Source of the DNA: Pseudarthrobacter siccitolerans
GTDB taxonomy: Bacteria > Actinomycetota > Actinomycetes > Actinomycetales > Micrococcaceae
Direction of reading: 5' to 3'
NCBI RefSeq assembly: GCF_030823375.1
Contig: NZ_JAUSXB010000001.1
Location: 3,782,001-3,846,000 of the forward strand
DNA length: 64,000 nucleotides
Shown here: positions 34,928 to 42,702 of the stretch, one piece after another
How positions within the stretch are numbered: position 1 is the first letter of the stretch
Layout of the letters: each line of letters opens with the position of its first letter
Position numbers and translations under genes: made by a program
Notes under the pieces: generated by a model
Seen by the model: the letters and a program-made list of their open reading frames with translations, nothing else
Database searches by the model: none
What the model was told of the DNA's origin: nothing

Positions 34928-36289
34928 GTGAGCAACAATCCCCGGACTGCCCTGGCCGTCGCCGGCCTCAGCCTGGGCACGGCACTGAACCCCCTCAACT
35001 CCTCGATGATCGCCGTGGCATTGGTGGTGCTCCGCGGCGACTTCGGGCTCGACGTCGCCGCCGTCACCTGGGTGGTCACCTCCTTCTACCTGGCCTCGGC
35101 CGCCGGGCAGCCGGTAATGGGCCGGCTGGCCGACAGGTTCGGTCCACGGCAGATGTTTATGCTGGGCATGGCACTGGTCGCCGTCACCTGCACCCTGGCG
35201 CCGCTCGCCCCGAACTTCGCCCTGCTCTGCGTGGCCCGGGCCGTGATGGCGCTGGGCACCGCCACGGCCTATCCCAGCGCTGTGGTGATGGTGGGGGCGA
35301 TAGCCCACCGCGCGAAGGTTGACGCCGCCCGGCCGCTGGGCCGGCTGCAAATGGCCAACACCTCGGCAGCAGCCGTGGGCCCGGTGGTCGGCGGCTTGCT
35401 GGTGAGCTTCGTGGGCTGGGAAGCATTGTTCCTGATCAACGTCCCGCTCGCGCTGGCCGCATTGTTGATAGTGCGGCAGGCGGCCCCGAAGGACGAGGCC
35501 CGGGAGCATGGCAGCGTGGCCGAGCTTGTCAGGGACTCGGACATCCCCGGGATCCTGGCTTTCGTTTCAGCCCTGCTCCTGGTGATGATGGCGGCCCTGA
35601 ACGTGGCGCCGGGATACCGCTGGTGGATGCTGGCGGCCGGCACGGTCATCGCTGCCGTGTTCGCTTGGCGTGAGCTGCGCTTCAAGCGGCCGTTCCTGGA
35701 CCTGAGGCTGCTGGGCCGCAACCGGCCGCTGATGCTCGTGTACCTGGGCTTCGCGGTGTTCAGCAGTGTCTACTATTTCGTTTTCTTCGGCCTGCCCCAG
35801 CTGCTGCAGGAGGCAGGCGGCTACGACCCCGGCGTCGTCGGCCTGCTGATGCTGCCGCTCGCCGCGATGTCCGTGGTGGCCACGCCTTGGGCAGTCAAGG
35901 CAATGGGAAGGTTCGGCGTGCGCCGCGTGCTGATTGCCGGCGTCGTCCTCCTCACAGCGGTGGCGGCGCTGATGTGGCTGCTGACCGGCACCCTGGTGAT
36001 CCCGCTGGTAGTGGTGCTGACAGCGCTGATGGGCGTCCCGTACGGAACGGTGAGCATCGCCACCAACCAGGGTATGTTCGTTTCCACCCGGCCCCAGGAG
36101 CGGGGCGTTGCGGCGGGCATTTACCAGACGTGCCGGTATGTCGGCGCGATTACCGCCACCGTGATGATCGGTGTGTTCGCTGCCGACGGCGTGCACCAGG
36201 AAAACTGGGCCCGGATGGTCCTGGCGATGCTGGTCCTGTGCGTGGTGACCTTCGGTGTGTTCCTGCTGTGGAGGCAGCGGACGGAGTAA
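34928..36289 (+). CDS. MFS transporter, DHA-type drug efflux family
   Basis: 453 residues from GTG 34928; GTG 34910 in frame is an alternative, and neither has a good ribosome site. About 12-14 membrane helices are visible. MTSFY-type region TWVVTSFYLASAAGQPVMGRLADRFGPRQMFMLGM contains motif A (GRLADRFGPR), typical of drug:H+ antiporters, and PLNSSMIAVALVVL near the N terminus is the motif-D-like DHA block. A GMFVSTRPQERGVAAGIYQTCRYVG segment near 390 matches EmrB/QacA relatives. Substrate unknown. Confidence 0.82.
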   Translation: MSNNPRTALAVAGLSLGTALNPLNSSMIAVALVVLRGDFGLDVAAVTWVVTSFYLASAAGQPVMGRLADRFGPRQMFMLGMALVAVTCTLAPLAPNFALLCVARAVMALGTATAYPSAVVMVGAIAHRAKVDAARPLGRLQMANTSAAAVGPVVGGLLVSFVGWEALFLINVPLALAALLIVRQAAPKDEAREHGSVAELVRDSDIPGILAFVSALLLVMMAALNVAPGYRWWMLAAGTVIAAVFAWRELRFKRPFLDLRLLGRNRPLMLVYLGFAVFSSVYYFVFFGLPQLLQEAGGYDPGVVGLLMLPLAAMSVVATPWAVKAMGRFGVRRVLIAGVVLLTAVAALMWLLTGTLVIPLVVVLTALMGVPYGTVSIATNQGMFVSTRPQERGVAAGIYQTCRYVGAITATVMIGVFAADGVHQENWARMVLAMLVLCVVTFGVFLLWRQRTE

Positions 36290-36325
36290 GCGGGCCATCC
36301 CGGAAACCGGGTTTATCGTGGAGAT

Positions 36326-36541
36326 ATGGCTTCTCCCAAGGCGCAGCTGTACTTGGACATCGCCGCGAAAGGGCTGTGCATCCTCGGCGCGGCGTTGATG
36401 ATCTTCGGCCGAGGTGCCTGGTTCTACGCGGGCGTGGCCACCGTGGTCCTGGGCGTGCTGTTTATCGGCGGGTCGCTGATGGCCACCCGCACCTTGCGGC
36501 ACCGGGGATGGGACGGCACCGGCCGGCCACCGGCCGGGTAG
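36326..36541 (+). CDS. 71-residue two-helix membrane protein
   Basis: 71 residues from ATG 36326, with GTGGAG a few bases upstream. Two membrane helices occupy roughly residues 12-32 (AKGLCILGAALMIFGRGAWF) and 35-53 (GVATVVLGVLFIGGSLMATR). The C terminus is a short basic/proline tail (RHRGWDGTGRPPAG). It follows the MFS gene by 36 bp on the same strand. No family is recognised, but the codon use and ribosome site support a real small gene. Confidence 0.6.
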   Translation: MASPKAQLYLDIAAKGLCILGAALMIFGRGAWFYAGVATVVLGVLFIGGSLMATRTLRHRGWDGTGRPPAG

Positions 36542-36598
36542 CGCGCCCCAGTCCCTTCAGGATGCTGCACGCGATGGGCCGCCTCGGCGGCAACCGGC

Positions 36599-37360
36599 TC
36601 AGGTGTACATCAGCGAGCCGGGGGTGGTGAGTTTCTCCCCGGTTTCCAGCCAGGTCTTCAGGCCGGAGAGGATCATCGGCCAGCCACCGTAGAGCTGTTC
36701 GTTGGCGCCTTCGCGGAGGTCACTGTGGGTGACGGTGAGGCGGCAGGAATCGCCCACGGGCTCGATGTCCCACGTGATCTTCGAGGTTCCCTCGGCCTTG
36801 ACGTCCTCGCCCCAGAGGGCGCGCATCGTCTGGACGAGCCGCCGGGGCGGATCGACCTCCACGTTCTCGCCTTCGCCGAGCGGCGCGCCGGCCTTGACGT
36901 TGTTCATCACGAACCGGCCGCCCGGGGTCCAGTCCGATTCGATGGTGTTCCCGAACTGGTACTTGCTGCGGATCCCGCTGTCCGTGATGGCCTCCCAGAG
37001 CCGCTCGGGCGTGGTCTTGATGTAGATCTCGAAGATTTTTTCCATGGGACTTTCCAATCTGGATTTGAGGTCGCTGAGGCCAGCGGCCCATGGTTCGGCG
37101 TACTTGCTCACCCAGCGGTCGTGGACGAGCCGGATGGGCACCGGGTTCAGGAAGTGCAGCTTTTCGCGCCCCCGACGGCGGGCCACCACCAGGCCGGCCT
37201 CCTCCAGGATCTTGAGGTGCTTGGCGATCCCGAAACGGGTCATGTTGAAGCGGCCCTCAAGGGCGCCGAGGGTCTGGCCGTCCTGGCGGAAGAGCTCGTC
37301 CAGCAGCTCCCTGCGGGTTGGGTCCGCGAGTGCTTTGAACACTGCATCCATAGGAACCAT
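36599..37360 (-). CDS. ArsR regulator fused to SRPBCC (AHSA1) domain
   Basis: 253 residues from ATG 37360; GTG 37381 and ATG 37351 are in-frame alternatives, none with a clear ribosome site. Residues 4-85 are an ArsR-type winged helix: MDAVFKALADPTRRELLDEL and GRFNMTRFGIAKHLKILEEAGLVVARRRGREKLHFLN. Residues about 105-245 are a Bet v1/AHSA1-like domain: IYIKTTPERLWEAITDSG, WTPGGRFVMNNVKAG and the C-terminal WPMILSGLKTWLETGE. No metal-binding cysteine pair is seen. Such one-component regulators probably bind a hydrophobic ligand; a palindromic operator lies over the start. Confidence 0.82.
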   Translation of the reverse strand: MVPMDAVFKALADPTRRELLDELFRQDGQTLGALEGRFNMTRFGIAKHLKILEEAGLVVARRRGREKLHFLNPVPIRLVHDRWVSKYAEPWAAGLSDLKSRLESPMEKIFEIYIKTTPERLWEAITDSGIRSKYQFGNTIESDWTPGGRFVMNNVKAGAPLGEGENVEVDPPRRLVQTMRALWGEDVKAEGTSKITWDIEPVGDSCRLTVTHSDLREGANEQLYGGWPMILSGLKTWLETGEKLTTPGSLMYT

Positions 37361-37365
37361 GATAG

Positions 37366-37381
37366 GTGACCATTTAGTCAC
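37366..37381. promoter_or_regulatory. Palindrome GTGAC-N6-GTCAC at the ArsR-SRPBCC start
   Basis: GTGAC (37366-37370) and GTCAC (37377-37381) form an inverted repeat just upstream of the chosen start. The position suggests autoregulation by the fusion protein. Inference only. Confidence 0.45.
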
Positions 37382-37391
37382 ATATCAAGAG

Positions 37392-38618
37392 TCAGTTCCG
37401 GGACGCCAGGTCCTGGTCCCGGTCCTGGAAGACGTCCTCCCCGGGGCCGGTAAAGGCGCGCGAGCGCTGGACCGCCTCGATCGAACCCGTGAACAGCTGG
37501 GACTCCTGAGGGTCCGCCGATGCCCGTGAGCCGGAGGTTCCCAGCCCCCGCAGTGGCTGCTGCCTGCGGGTGGAGGTGCCGCCGTCGGACGTTCCCTCGG
37601 TCCAGCGCTGCTGGGGCAGGGCCTCCGGATGGCGGTGCTGAAGGAAGGTGACCATGGCCTCGCGGATGAGGCAGCGCAGGTCGAAAAGGGCGGCGCTGTC
37701 CGCGGCGCTGACCAGGATCCGCACGCGGACGAAGCCGCCGGTGGCATCGGTGATCTGCAGGACGCCCACGCGCTGGTCCCACAGCTCGGTGCCGGCGAGG
37801 ACCCCGCGCAGTTCGGCGCGCATGTCCTCCACTGGAGCGCGCCAGTCGAGATCGAACTCCACGGTGCCCATCACCTCGGACTGGCGGCGGGTCCAGTTTT
37901 CGAACGGCGTGGTGGTGAAGTACGTGGAGGGCAGGATGAGGCGCCGGTCGTCCCAGATGTGGACCACCACGTAGGTGAGCGTGATTTCCTCGATCCGGCC
38001 CCATTCCTTTTGGACCACCACAACGTCGTCCACCCGGATGGCGTCCGTGAAGGCCAGCTGCATGCCGGCGAAGACGTTCACCAGGGAAGTCTGCGCCGCG
38101 AGGCCGGCGACGATGGAGATGACGCCGGCGGACGCCAGCAGCCCGGCGCCGAGGGCCTGGATGGCGGGGAACGTCAGCATCACCGAGCCCACCGCCAGGA
38201 CCACCACCAGGGCAACGCCGATCCGCCGGGCCAGGATCATCTGCGTGCGGAGCCGTCGCGCCCGCCGGTTGTCAGCCACGTCAACGCTGTACCGGCGGAG
38301 CACTACGGCTTCGACAATCAGCAGCACCGCCACCCCCAGCCAGGCCAGGGAGCAGATGAGGGTAATCAGGAGGAGATGGTCGACGACGGGAAGCCAGCCC
38401 TCGCTGGCGGCCGTCAGCCCCAGCGCGGTGCGGACACCGATGAGGCACAGTGCCAGCCGCAGCGGCTGGCGGGCCACCCGGGAGGTGGCCTGCAGCTCCG
38501 GGCGCTTGCGGTTCAGCCGGAGGACGAGTTTGCGCAGCAGCCAGGACAGGACGAGTCCTGCAGCGACTGCCAGCGTGACGGCAATGAAGGGCATCGCGGG
38601 ATTCAGTAGGTCTTGCAT
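37392..38618 (-). CDS. MscS-type mechanosensitive ion channel family protein
   Basis: 408 residues from ATG 38618. Five hydrophobic segments precede the pore-lining helix ALGAGLLASAGVISIVAGLAAQTSLVNVFAGMQLAFTD (about residues 165-200), with the Gly/Ala packing pattern and the following FAG-type end of MscS. The beta domain (IRVDDVVVVQKEWGRIEEITLTYVVVHIWDDRRLILPSTYFTTTPFENWTR) is intact. The C-terminal ~70 residues are a low-complexity soluble tail (TEGTSDGGTSTRRQQPL). It should open under membrane tension to release solutes on osmotic downshift. Confidence 0.88.
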   Translation of the reverse strand: MQDLLNPAMPFIAVTLAVAAGLVLSWLLRKLVLRLNRKRPELQATSRVARQPLRLALCLIGVRTALGLTAASEGWLPVVDHLLLITLICSLAWLGVAVLLIVEAVVLRRYSVDVADNRRARRLRTQMILARRIGVALVVVLAVGSVMLTFPAIQALGAGLLASAGVISIVAGLAAQTSLVNVFAGMQLAFTDAIRVDDVVVVQKEWGRIEEITLTYVVVHIWDDRRLILPSTYFTTTPFENWTRRQSEVMGTVEFDLDWRAPVEDMRAELRGVLAGTELWDQRVGVLQITDATGGFVRVRILVSAADSAALFDLRCLIREAMVTFLQHRHPEALPQQRWTEGTSDGGTSTRRQQPLRGLGTSGSRASADPQESQLFTGSIEAVQRSRAFTGPGEDVFQDRDQDLASRN

Positions 38619-38735
38619 CCATTAACCTCTACCAACATGCGGCGGGGGACCGAAATCGACGCGGCCCCGGCGTGGTGTGTGCAGCCACACTAAGATCGCT
38701 CTTATGAATCCCTCCCTGAATCTCGAGGCGGCGGC

Positions 38736-39665
38736 ATGACCGCACCGTTGCGGGTGGCCCTGCCCGATCAGAAAATGCTGGATGCGCTGGGGGCGCCTGC
38801 CGGCGTCGAACTTCTCCTGTGGGACCTCGCAGGGCCCGCTCCGGAGGGCCGGATTGACCTGCTGGTGCCGCCGTACATGGGCAAGCCGGGTGTGCTGGTT
38901 GCGCTGGAGGGCCTGGACGTCGGGCTGGTCCAGAGCCAGTCCATCGGGTACGACGGCGTGGCGGACGTACTGCCTGACGGCATAGTTTTCGCCAATGCGG
39001 CGGGAGTGCATGAGACCTCGACGGCGGAACTCGCCCTCGGAATGATGATCGCCAGCCAGCGCGGCATGGCGGACTTTGCGCGGAACCAGGCCAGCGGGAC
39101 GTGGGACAACAGCCAGCGGCCCAGCCTTGCCGACCGGCGCGTGCTGCTGGTGGGTTGCGGGGGAGTGGGCAAGGCCATCGAGGCCCGGCTGCTGCCGTTC
39201 GAAACCGACGTGACCCGGATGGCCAGCCGCGAACGCGAGGACGCGGCCGGAAAGATTTTCGGCATCGATTCGCTGTATGAGCAGTTGCCGCTGCACGACA
39301 TTGTTGTGGTCAGTGTTCCCCTCAGCGGGCAGACCCGGCACCTGGTGGACGCGAAGTTCCTGGCCGCCATGCCGGACGGGGCGCTGCTGGTGAATGTGGC
39401 CCGCGGTCCGGTGGCGGACACGGAGGCCTTGCTGGCCGAGGCGTCGCAGGGCCGGCTGCGTGCCGCGTTGGACGTCACCGATCCGGAGCCGCTCCCGGCT
39501 GATCATCCGCTGTGGACCACGCCCGGCGTGCTGATTACTCCGCACGTGGGCGGGGCGAGTTCGGCGATGTTCCCGAGGATGGTCCGGCTGGTCAAGAAGC
39601 AGATCGGGCTGCTGCTGGAGGGCAAGGAGCCGGTGAACGTGGTGCTGGGCGGCGCGCCGGGCTAG
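38736..39665 (+). CDS. D-isomer-specific 2-hydroxyacid dehydrogenase
   Basis: 309 residues from ATG 38736, with GAGGCGG upstream. The NAD-binding glycine turn is VLLVGCGGVGKAIEARLLPFE near residue 135. The substrate-site blocks are HETSTAELALGMMIASQRG, VVSVPLSGQTRHLVDAKFLAAMPDGALLVNVARGP and VTDPEPLPADHPLW, with the conserved Arg, Glu and His (ITPHVGG) of the family. It reduces or oxidises a 2-hydroxy/2-keto acid in the cytoplasm; the substrate cannot be told. The sequence before the start contains an independent short gap from the divergent MscS gene. Confidence 0.88.
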   Translation: MTAPLRVALPDQKMLDALGAPAGVELLLWDLAGPAPEGRIDLLVPPYMGKPGVLVALEGLDVGLVQSQSIGYDGVADVLPDGIVFANAAGVHETSTAELALGMMIASQRGMADFARNQASGTWDNSQRPSLADRRVLLVGCGGVGKAIEARLLPFETDVTRMASREREDAAGKIFGIDSLYEQLPLHDIVVVSVPLSGQTRHLVDAKFLAAMPDGALLVNVARGPVADTEALLAEASQGRLRAALDVTDPEPLPADHPLWTTPGVLITPHVGGASSAMFPRMVRLVKKQIGLLLEGKEPVNVVLGGAPG

Positions 39666-39706
39666 GCCTCTACTCAGAAACACCCGTGGCTCCTATGCTT
39701 AGGGCC

Positions 39707-40174
39707 ATGTCCACTTATGAGGTCCGCCGCAGCGCGGTTATCCCTGCCCCGGCAGAAGACGTTTTTCCGCTGGTCAACAGCTTTCACGAGTGGACCGCAT
39801 GGTCGCCGTGGGAGACCGTGGATCCAGGCATGAGCCGGCGCTACTTCGGCAGCGAATCAGGCGTGGGTGCGGGCTACGAGTGGAGCGGCAACCGCAAAGC
39901 CGGCAGCGGCACCATGGAGATCGTTGAGTCGGTCCCGTCCCGCGAAATCAAGGTCCGCCTGCAGTTCACCAAGCCGTTCAAAGCCCTGAACCCCACCTCG
40001 TTTACGTTCACCCCGGCGCCGGGCGGCACCGAAGTCAGTTGGGTGATGACCGGGGAAAACAAGGGCGCGGCCAAGCTGTTCGCGCTCTTTATGAACATGG
40101 ACAAACTGGTGGGCTCGGACTTCGAACGCGGACTGAAATCGCTGTCGGCAGCAGTGGCGGCCAGGAAGAGCTGA
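39707..40174 (+). CDS. SRPBCC family protein (polyketide cyclase/AHSA1-like)
   Basis: 155 residues from ATG 39707; an in-frame ATG at 39695 is less likely. VRRSAVIPAPAEDVFPLVNSFHEWTAWSPWETVDPGM is the N-terminal beta-helix start of the START/Bet v1 fold, and WVMTGENKGAAKLFALFMNMDKLVGSDFERGLKSL is the long C-terminal helix. SFTFTPAPGGTEVSW fills the beta core. The fold carries a hydrophobic cavity; function is unknown. It follows the hydroxyacid dehydrogenase by 41 bp. Confidence 0.85.
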   Translation: MSTYEVRRSAVIPAPAEDVFPLVNSFHEWTAWSPWETVDPGMSRRYFGSESGVGAGYEWSGNRKAGSGTMEIVESVPSREIKVRLQFTKPFKALNPTSFTFTPAPGGTEVSWVMTGENKGAAKLFALFMNMDKLVGSDFERGLKSLSAAVAARKS

Positions 40175-40183
40175 CCCCCGGAG

Positions 40184-40205
40184 GCCGGCCGGTTACACGG
40201 CCGGC
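40184..40205. terminator. Hairpin between convergent genes
   Basis: GCCGGCCG (40184-40191) pairs with CGGCCGGC (40198-40205) across a 6-nt loop. It overlaps the stop of the MFS gene and follows the SRPBCC stop. There is no T tract; a bidirectional terminator is possible. Confidence 0.4.
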
Positions 40206-41452
40206 TCGCGCCTCCTGCGGAGCACCGTCCGGACATGCTCACGGAAACTGAGGCTGCTCCGGCGGCTCACTACGATCACGGCGAACAGCGCGGTCACCAG
40301 GACCACAGCACCGCCGGCCGCCACTGACCAGCGCGCACCGAATTCGGAGCCGATCCATCCCATCAGCGGCGCGCCAATGGCAGTTCCGCCCTGCAGGATT
40401 GCCAGGTAAAGGGCCAGCACCCGCCCGCGGAACCGGGGTTCCACCGAGAGTTGGATGCTGGTGTTGCAGCTGTTCAGGAACGTGATGGACGCGAGGCCCA
40501 CCGGGATCAGCACAGCGGCGTAGAGCCAGAACGACGGCGACACACTGGCCAGGAGCGTGAAGGCACCAAGGCCCAGCGCCCCGCCGAGGAGGTACCGCAG
40601 CCGCGGCCCGGCCCTGCGCGCCGCGAGCAGCGCTCCGGCCAGTGTGCCCACCGCCATGATGGAGCCGAGGAGTCCGAATTCGCCCGGTCCCACCCCGAAC
40701 TCGGTGGTGGTCATCAGGGCATTCGTGATGGGGAAGTTCATGCCGAAGGCCCCCAGGATGCCCACCAAAAAGAGGATCAGCATCAGGTCCGGCCTTTGGC
40801 GGACATAACGCACTCCTTCGGCCACCTGGTGTTTGCTGCGGGTCGCCTGGACGGCCGGGGCCAGTTCGGAGGTCCGGATCCGGAACAGCGAGATGATGAC
40901 GGCGGCAAAACTGGCCGCGTTGAGCAGGAACACCGGTCCGGTGCCCACCCAGGCGCTCAGCACACCGGCGATGGCCGGCCCGGTGAGCCTGGCGGTGTTG
41001 AACGATGCGGAGTTCAGCGCCACCGCGTTGGAGATCCTGTCTTGCCCCACCAGTTCCGAAACGAAGGCCTGGCGTGACGGCGCATCGATGGCGCCGGCGA
41101 TGCCAAGGCAGAGGGCGGCCAGGTAGGCGTGCCAGAGTTGAGCGGTGCCCGTCATCACAAGGAGTCCAAGCACCAGTCCGGTGAGGCCCATGGCCACCTG
41201 CGTCCAGAGCAGGATGACGCGCTTGCGGTAGCGGTCCGCCAGTACTCCGCCGTAGGGGCCGAGCAGCAGCATGGGCAGGAACTGCAGGCCGGTGGTGATG
41301 CCGAGGGCAGCGCCGGAGTGGTTGGTGAGGACGGTCAGGACCAGCCAGTCCTGCGCCACCCGCTGCATCCAGGTCCCGATGTTGGACACGATCGCTCCGC
41401 CGGCCCAGATCCGGTAGTTGCGGTTTTCCAGAGCCCGGAACATGGCGCTCAT
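40193..41452 (-). CDS. MFS transporter (EntS/MFS_3-like exporter)
   Basis: 419 residues from ATG 41452, overlapping the preceding MarR stop by 4 bp. The N terminus FRALENRNYRIWAGGAIVSNIGTWMQRVAQDWLVL is diagnostic for the MFS_3 group. Motif A lies in GPYGGVLADRYRKRVIL, and about 12 membrane helices are present. A long central loop (about 190-225) contains RIRTSELAPAVQATRSKHQ. With a MarR regulator ahead in the same operon and a palindromic operator, export of a toxic compound sensed by MarR is likely. Confidence 0.85.
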   Translation of the reverse strand: MSAMFRALENRNYRIWAGGAIVSNIGTWMQRVAQDWLVLTVLTNHSGAALGITTGLQFLPMLLLGPYGGVLADRYRKRVILLWTQVAMGLTGLVLGLLVMTGTAQLWHAYLAALCLGIAGAIDAPSRQAFVSELVGQDRISNAVALNSASFNTARLTGPAIAGVLSAWVGTGPVFLLNAASFAAVIISLFRIRTSELAPAVQATRSKHQVAEGVRYVRQRPDLMLILFLVGILGAFGMNFPITNALMTTTEFGVGPGEFGLLGSIMAVGTLAGALLAARRAGPRLRYLLGGALGLGAFTLLASVSPSFWLYAAVLIPVGLASITFLNSCNTSIQLSVEPRFRGRVLALYLAILQGGTAIGAPLMGWIGSEFGARWSVAAGGAVVLVTALFAVIVVSRRSSLSFREHVRTVLRRRREPAV

Positions 41453-41910
41453 TTTCCGCTCATCTCCTGCATGATGTGGGCCGCCCGGCTCAGGATCAGC
41501 CGGTCGTCCTCGCTCAGTCCCGCCACGCGCCGGGCGAGCCAGGCTGTCCGCTGGTTGCGGGCTTCGGCCAGCACGGCCCGTCCGGCGTCGGTGACGTCCA
41601 CACGGACCTGGCGGCCGTCGTCGGGATTCGCGGCCCTGGACACGAAGCCCTGGTCGGCGAGGGCATTGACGATGCGGGTCATCGAGGGTGCCTGCACGTG
41701 CTCCCGCTCGGCCAGTTCACGAAGAGTGGTGGGGCCGCTTCCGTTGAGCTGGGCCAGGACTGTGTACTGGCCTGGGGTGATGACGTCGCCGGTAGCTTCG
41801 ACGCGGAGCCTCCGGGACGTGCGCATTACGGCGGTGCGGAGTTCGATGGCCAGGGTGTCGGGGGTGATGGAATCCGTGGCTGGGCCGTTCTCGGTGTTGG
41901 TTGTGGTCAC
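41449..41910 (-). CDS. MarR family transcriptional regulator
   Basis: 153 residues from GTG 41910. An upstream in-frame ATG (41943) was rejected because the ribosome site AGGAGG would lie inside it. LRTAVMRTSRRLRVEATGDVITPGQYTVLAQLNGSGPTTLRELAEREHVQAPSMTRIVNALADQGFVSRAANPDDGRQVRVDVTDAG contains the MarR winged helix with its DxR wing. The N- and C-terminal helices form the dimer interface. It precedes and overlaps the MFS gene, which it probably represses together with itself, through the palindrome at 41937-41949. Confidence 0.88.
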   Translation of the reverse strand: MTTTNTENGPATDSITPDTLAIELRTAVMRTSRRLRVEATGDVITPGQYTVLAQLNGSGPTTLRELAEREHVQAPSMTRIVNALADQGFVSRAANPDDGRQVRVDVTDAGRAVLAEARNQRTAWLARRVAGLSEDDRLILSRAAHIMQEMSGK

Positions 41911-41936
41911 TGTGGTTTTGCGCCTCCTGTAAATGC

Positions 41937-41949
41937 TTAGCAATGCTAA
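41937..41949. promoter_or_regulatory. MarR operator candidate, TTAGCA-N-TGCTAA
   Basis: A perfect 6+6 palindrome with one central base (TTAGCA A TGCTAA) lies upstream of the MarR-MFS operon and overlaps CTAATTAG (41946-41953). Similar half sites follow (TGCTAATAAG). MarR proteins bind such AT-rich palindromes; direct binding is inferred. Confidence 0.6.
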
Positions 41950-42009
41950 TTAGTCCTGCTAATAAGTATGCTGCTGCAGTCGAGGAAGGGCAAGGATCGG
42001 GAGGTTGAG

Positions 42010-42573
42010 ATGCATCACTGGTTAGGCTGGGGCATGGACTACGTACTCCGCCAGGCCACTCCCGAGGATGCCGAAGCCGTGGTGCTGATGCACACGCTGG
42101 CGCACGAGGAGTGCTATCCCCACCTGCTGTCGCCGGCCTTTTTCGCCGCCCGCCGGGACGCGATCCCGGAACGGGTGGCCCGCCGCCGGAATCACCTGGA
42201 CGTGCAGGACCCCCGGATCCTCGCCCTGGACGCCAACAACGCAGTGGTGGGATTTGCCGACGCCGGTCCGGGACGCGACGAGGACGGTCCCGCCCCGCTG
42301 GAGTTGTATTCCATCTACCTCCTGGCACGGGCGCAAGGGATCGGTCTGGGGGCCGCCCTGATGGGTGCCGTGATCGGGGAATCGCCGGCTTACCTCTGGG
42401 TGCTGGAGGAGAACCTGCGGGCGCAGGCTTTCTACCGCAGGCATGGCTTCCAGCCGGACGGCAGGCGCGGCCTGCTTCCTCCCGAGTGGGAGGCCCTGCC
42501 GGAAATGCGGATGGTCAGGACCGGGCGGGATTCCACGTCCACCGCAGGAGCTGGTAGAGGCTGCTCCTGCTGA
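42010..42573 (+). CDS. GNAT family N-acetyltransferase
   Basis: 187 residues from ATG 42010 with GGGAGG a few bases upstream; ATG 42034 (MDYVLRQATPEDAEAV) is a good alternative because most homologues begin there. The GNAT acetyl-CoA-binding block is IYLLARAQGIGLGAALMGAV, with a Gln/Arg-x-x-Gly-x-Gly-x turn, and YLWVLEENLRAQAFYRRHGFQPDG is the conserved C-terminal block ending in the tyrosine/Phe loop. The C-terminal 20 residues (STSTAGAGRGCSC) are low complexity. Substrate unknown. Confidence 0.85.
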   Translation: MHHWLGWGMDYVLRQATPEDAEAVVLMHTLAHEECYPHLLSPAFFAARRDAIPERVARRRNHLDVQDPRILALDANNAVVGFADAGPGRDEDGPAPLELYSIYLLARAQGIGLGAALMGAVIGESPAYLWVLEENLRAQAFYRRHGFQPDGRRGLLPPEWEALPEMRMVRTGRDSTSTAGAGRGCSC

Positions 42574-42702
42574 AGCTGTCCTCCACGACGGCTCGATTTT
42601 CCGGTCACGTGGTTGAGGACGGCCGCCTGGGTGGGGGACTAGGAACATCTTGCCCTATGGCCTCGATCGAGGAATGTCAGACCCCCTTGCAATGATGGGT
42701 TC

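Noticed and set aside
40184..40205. Further members of the 12-nt-loop hairpin family
   Set aside because: This and other hairpins in the window (10320, 51155, 57559, 62760) have different loop lengths and lack the AACG and GCTAC blocks, so they are ordinary terminator-like structures.
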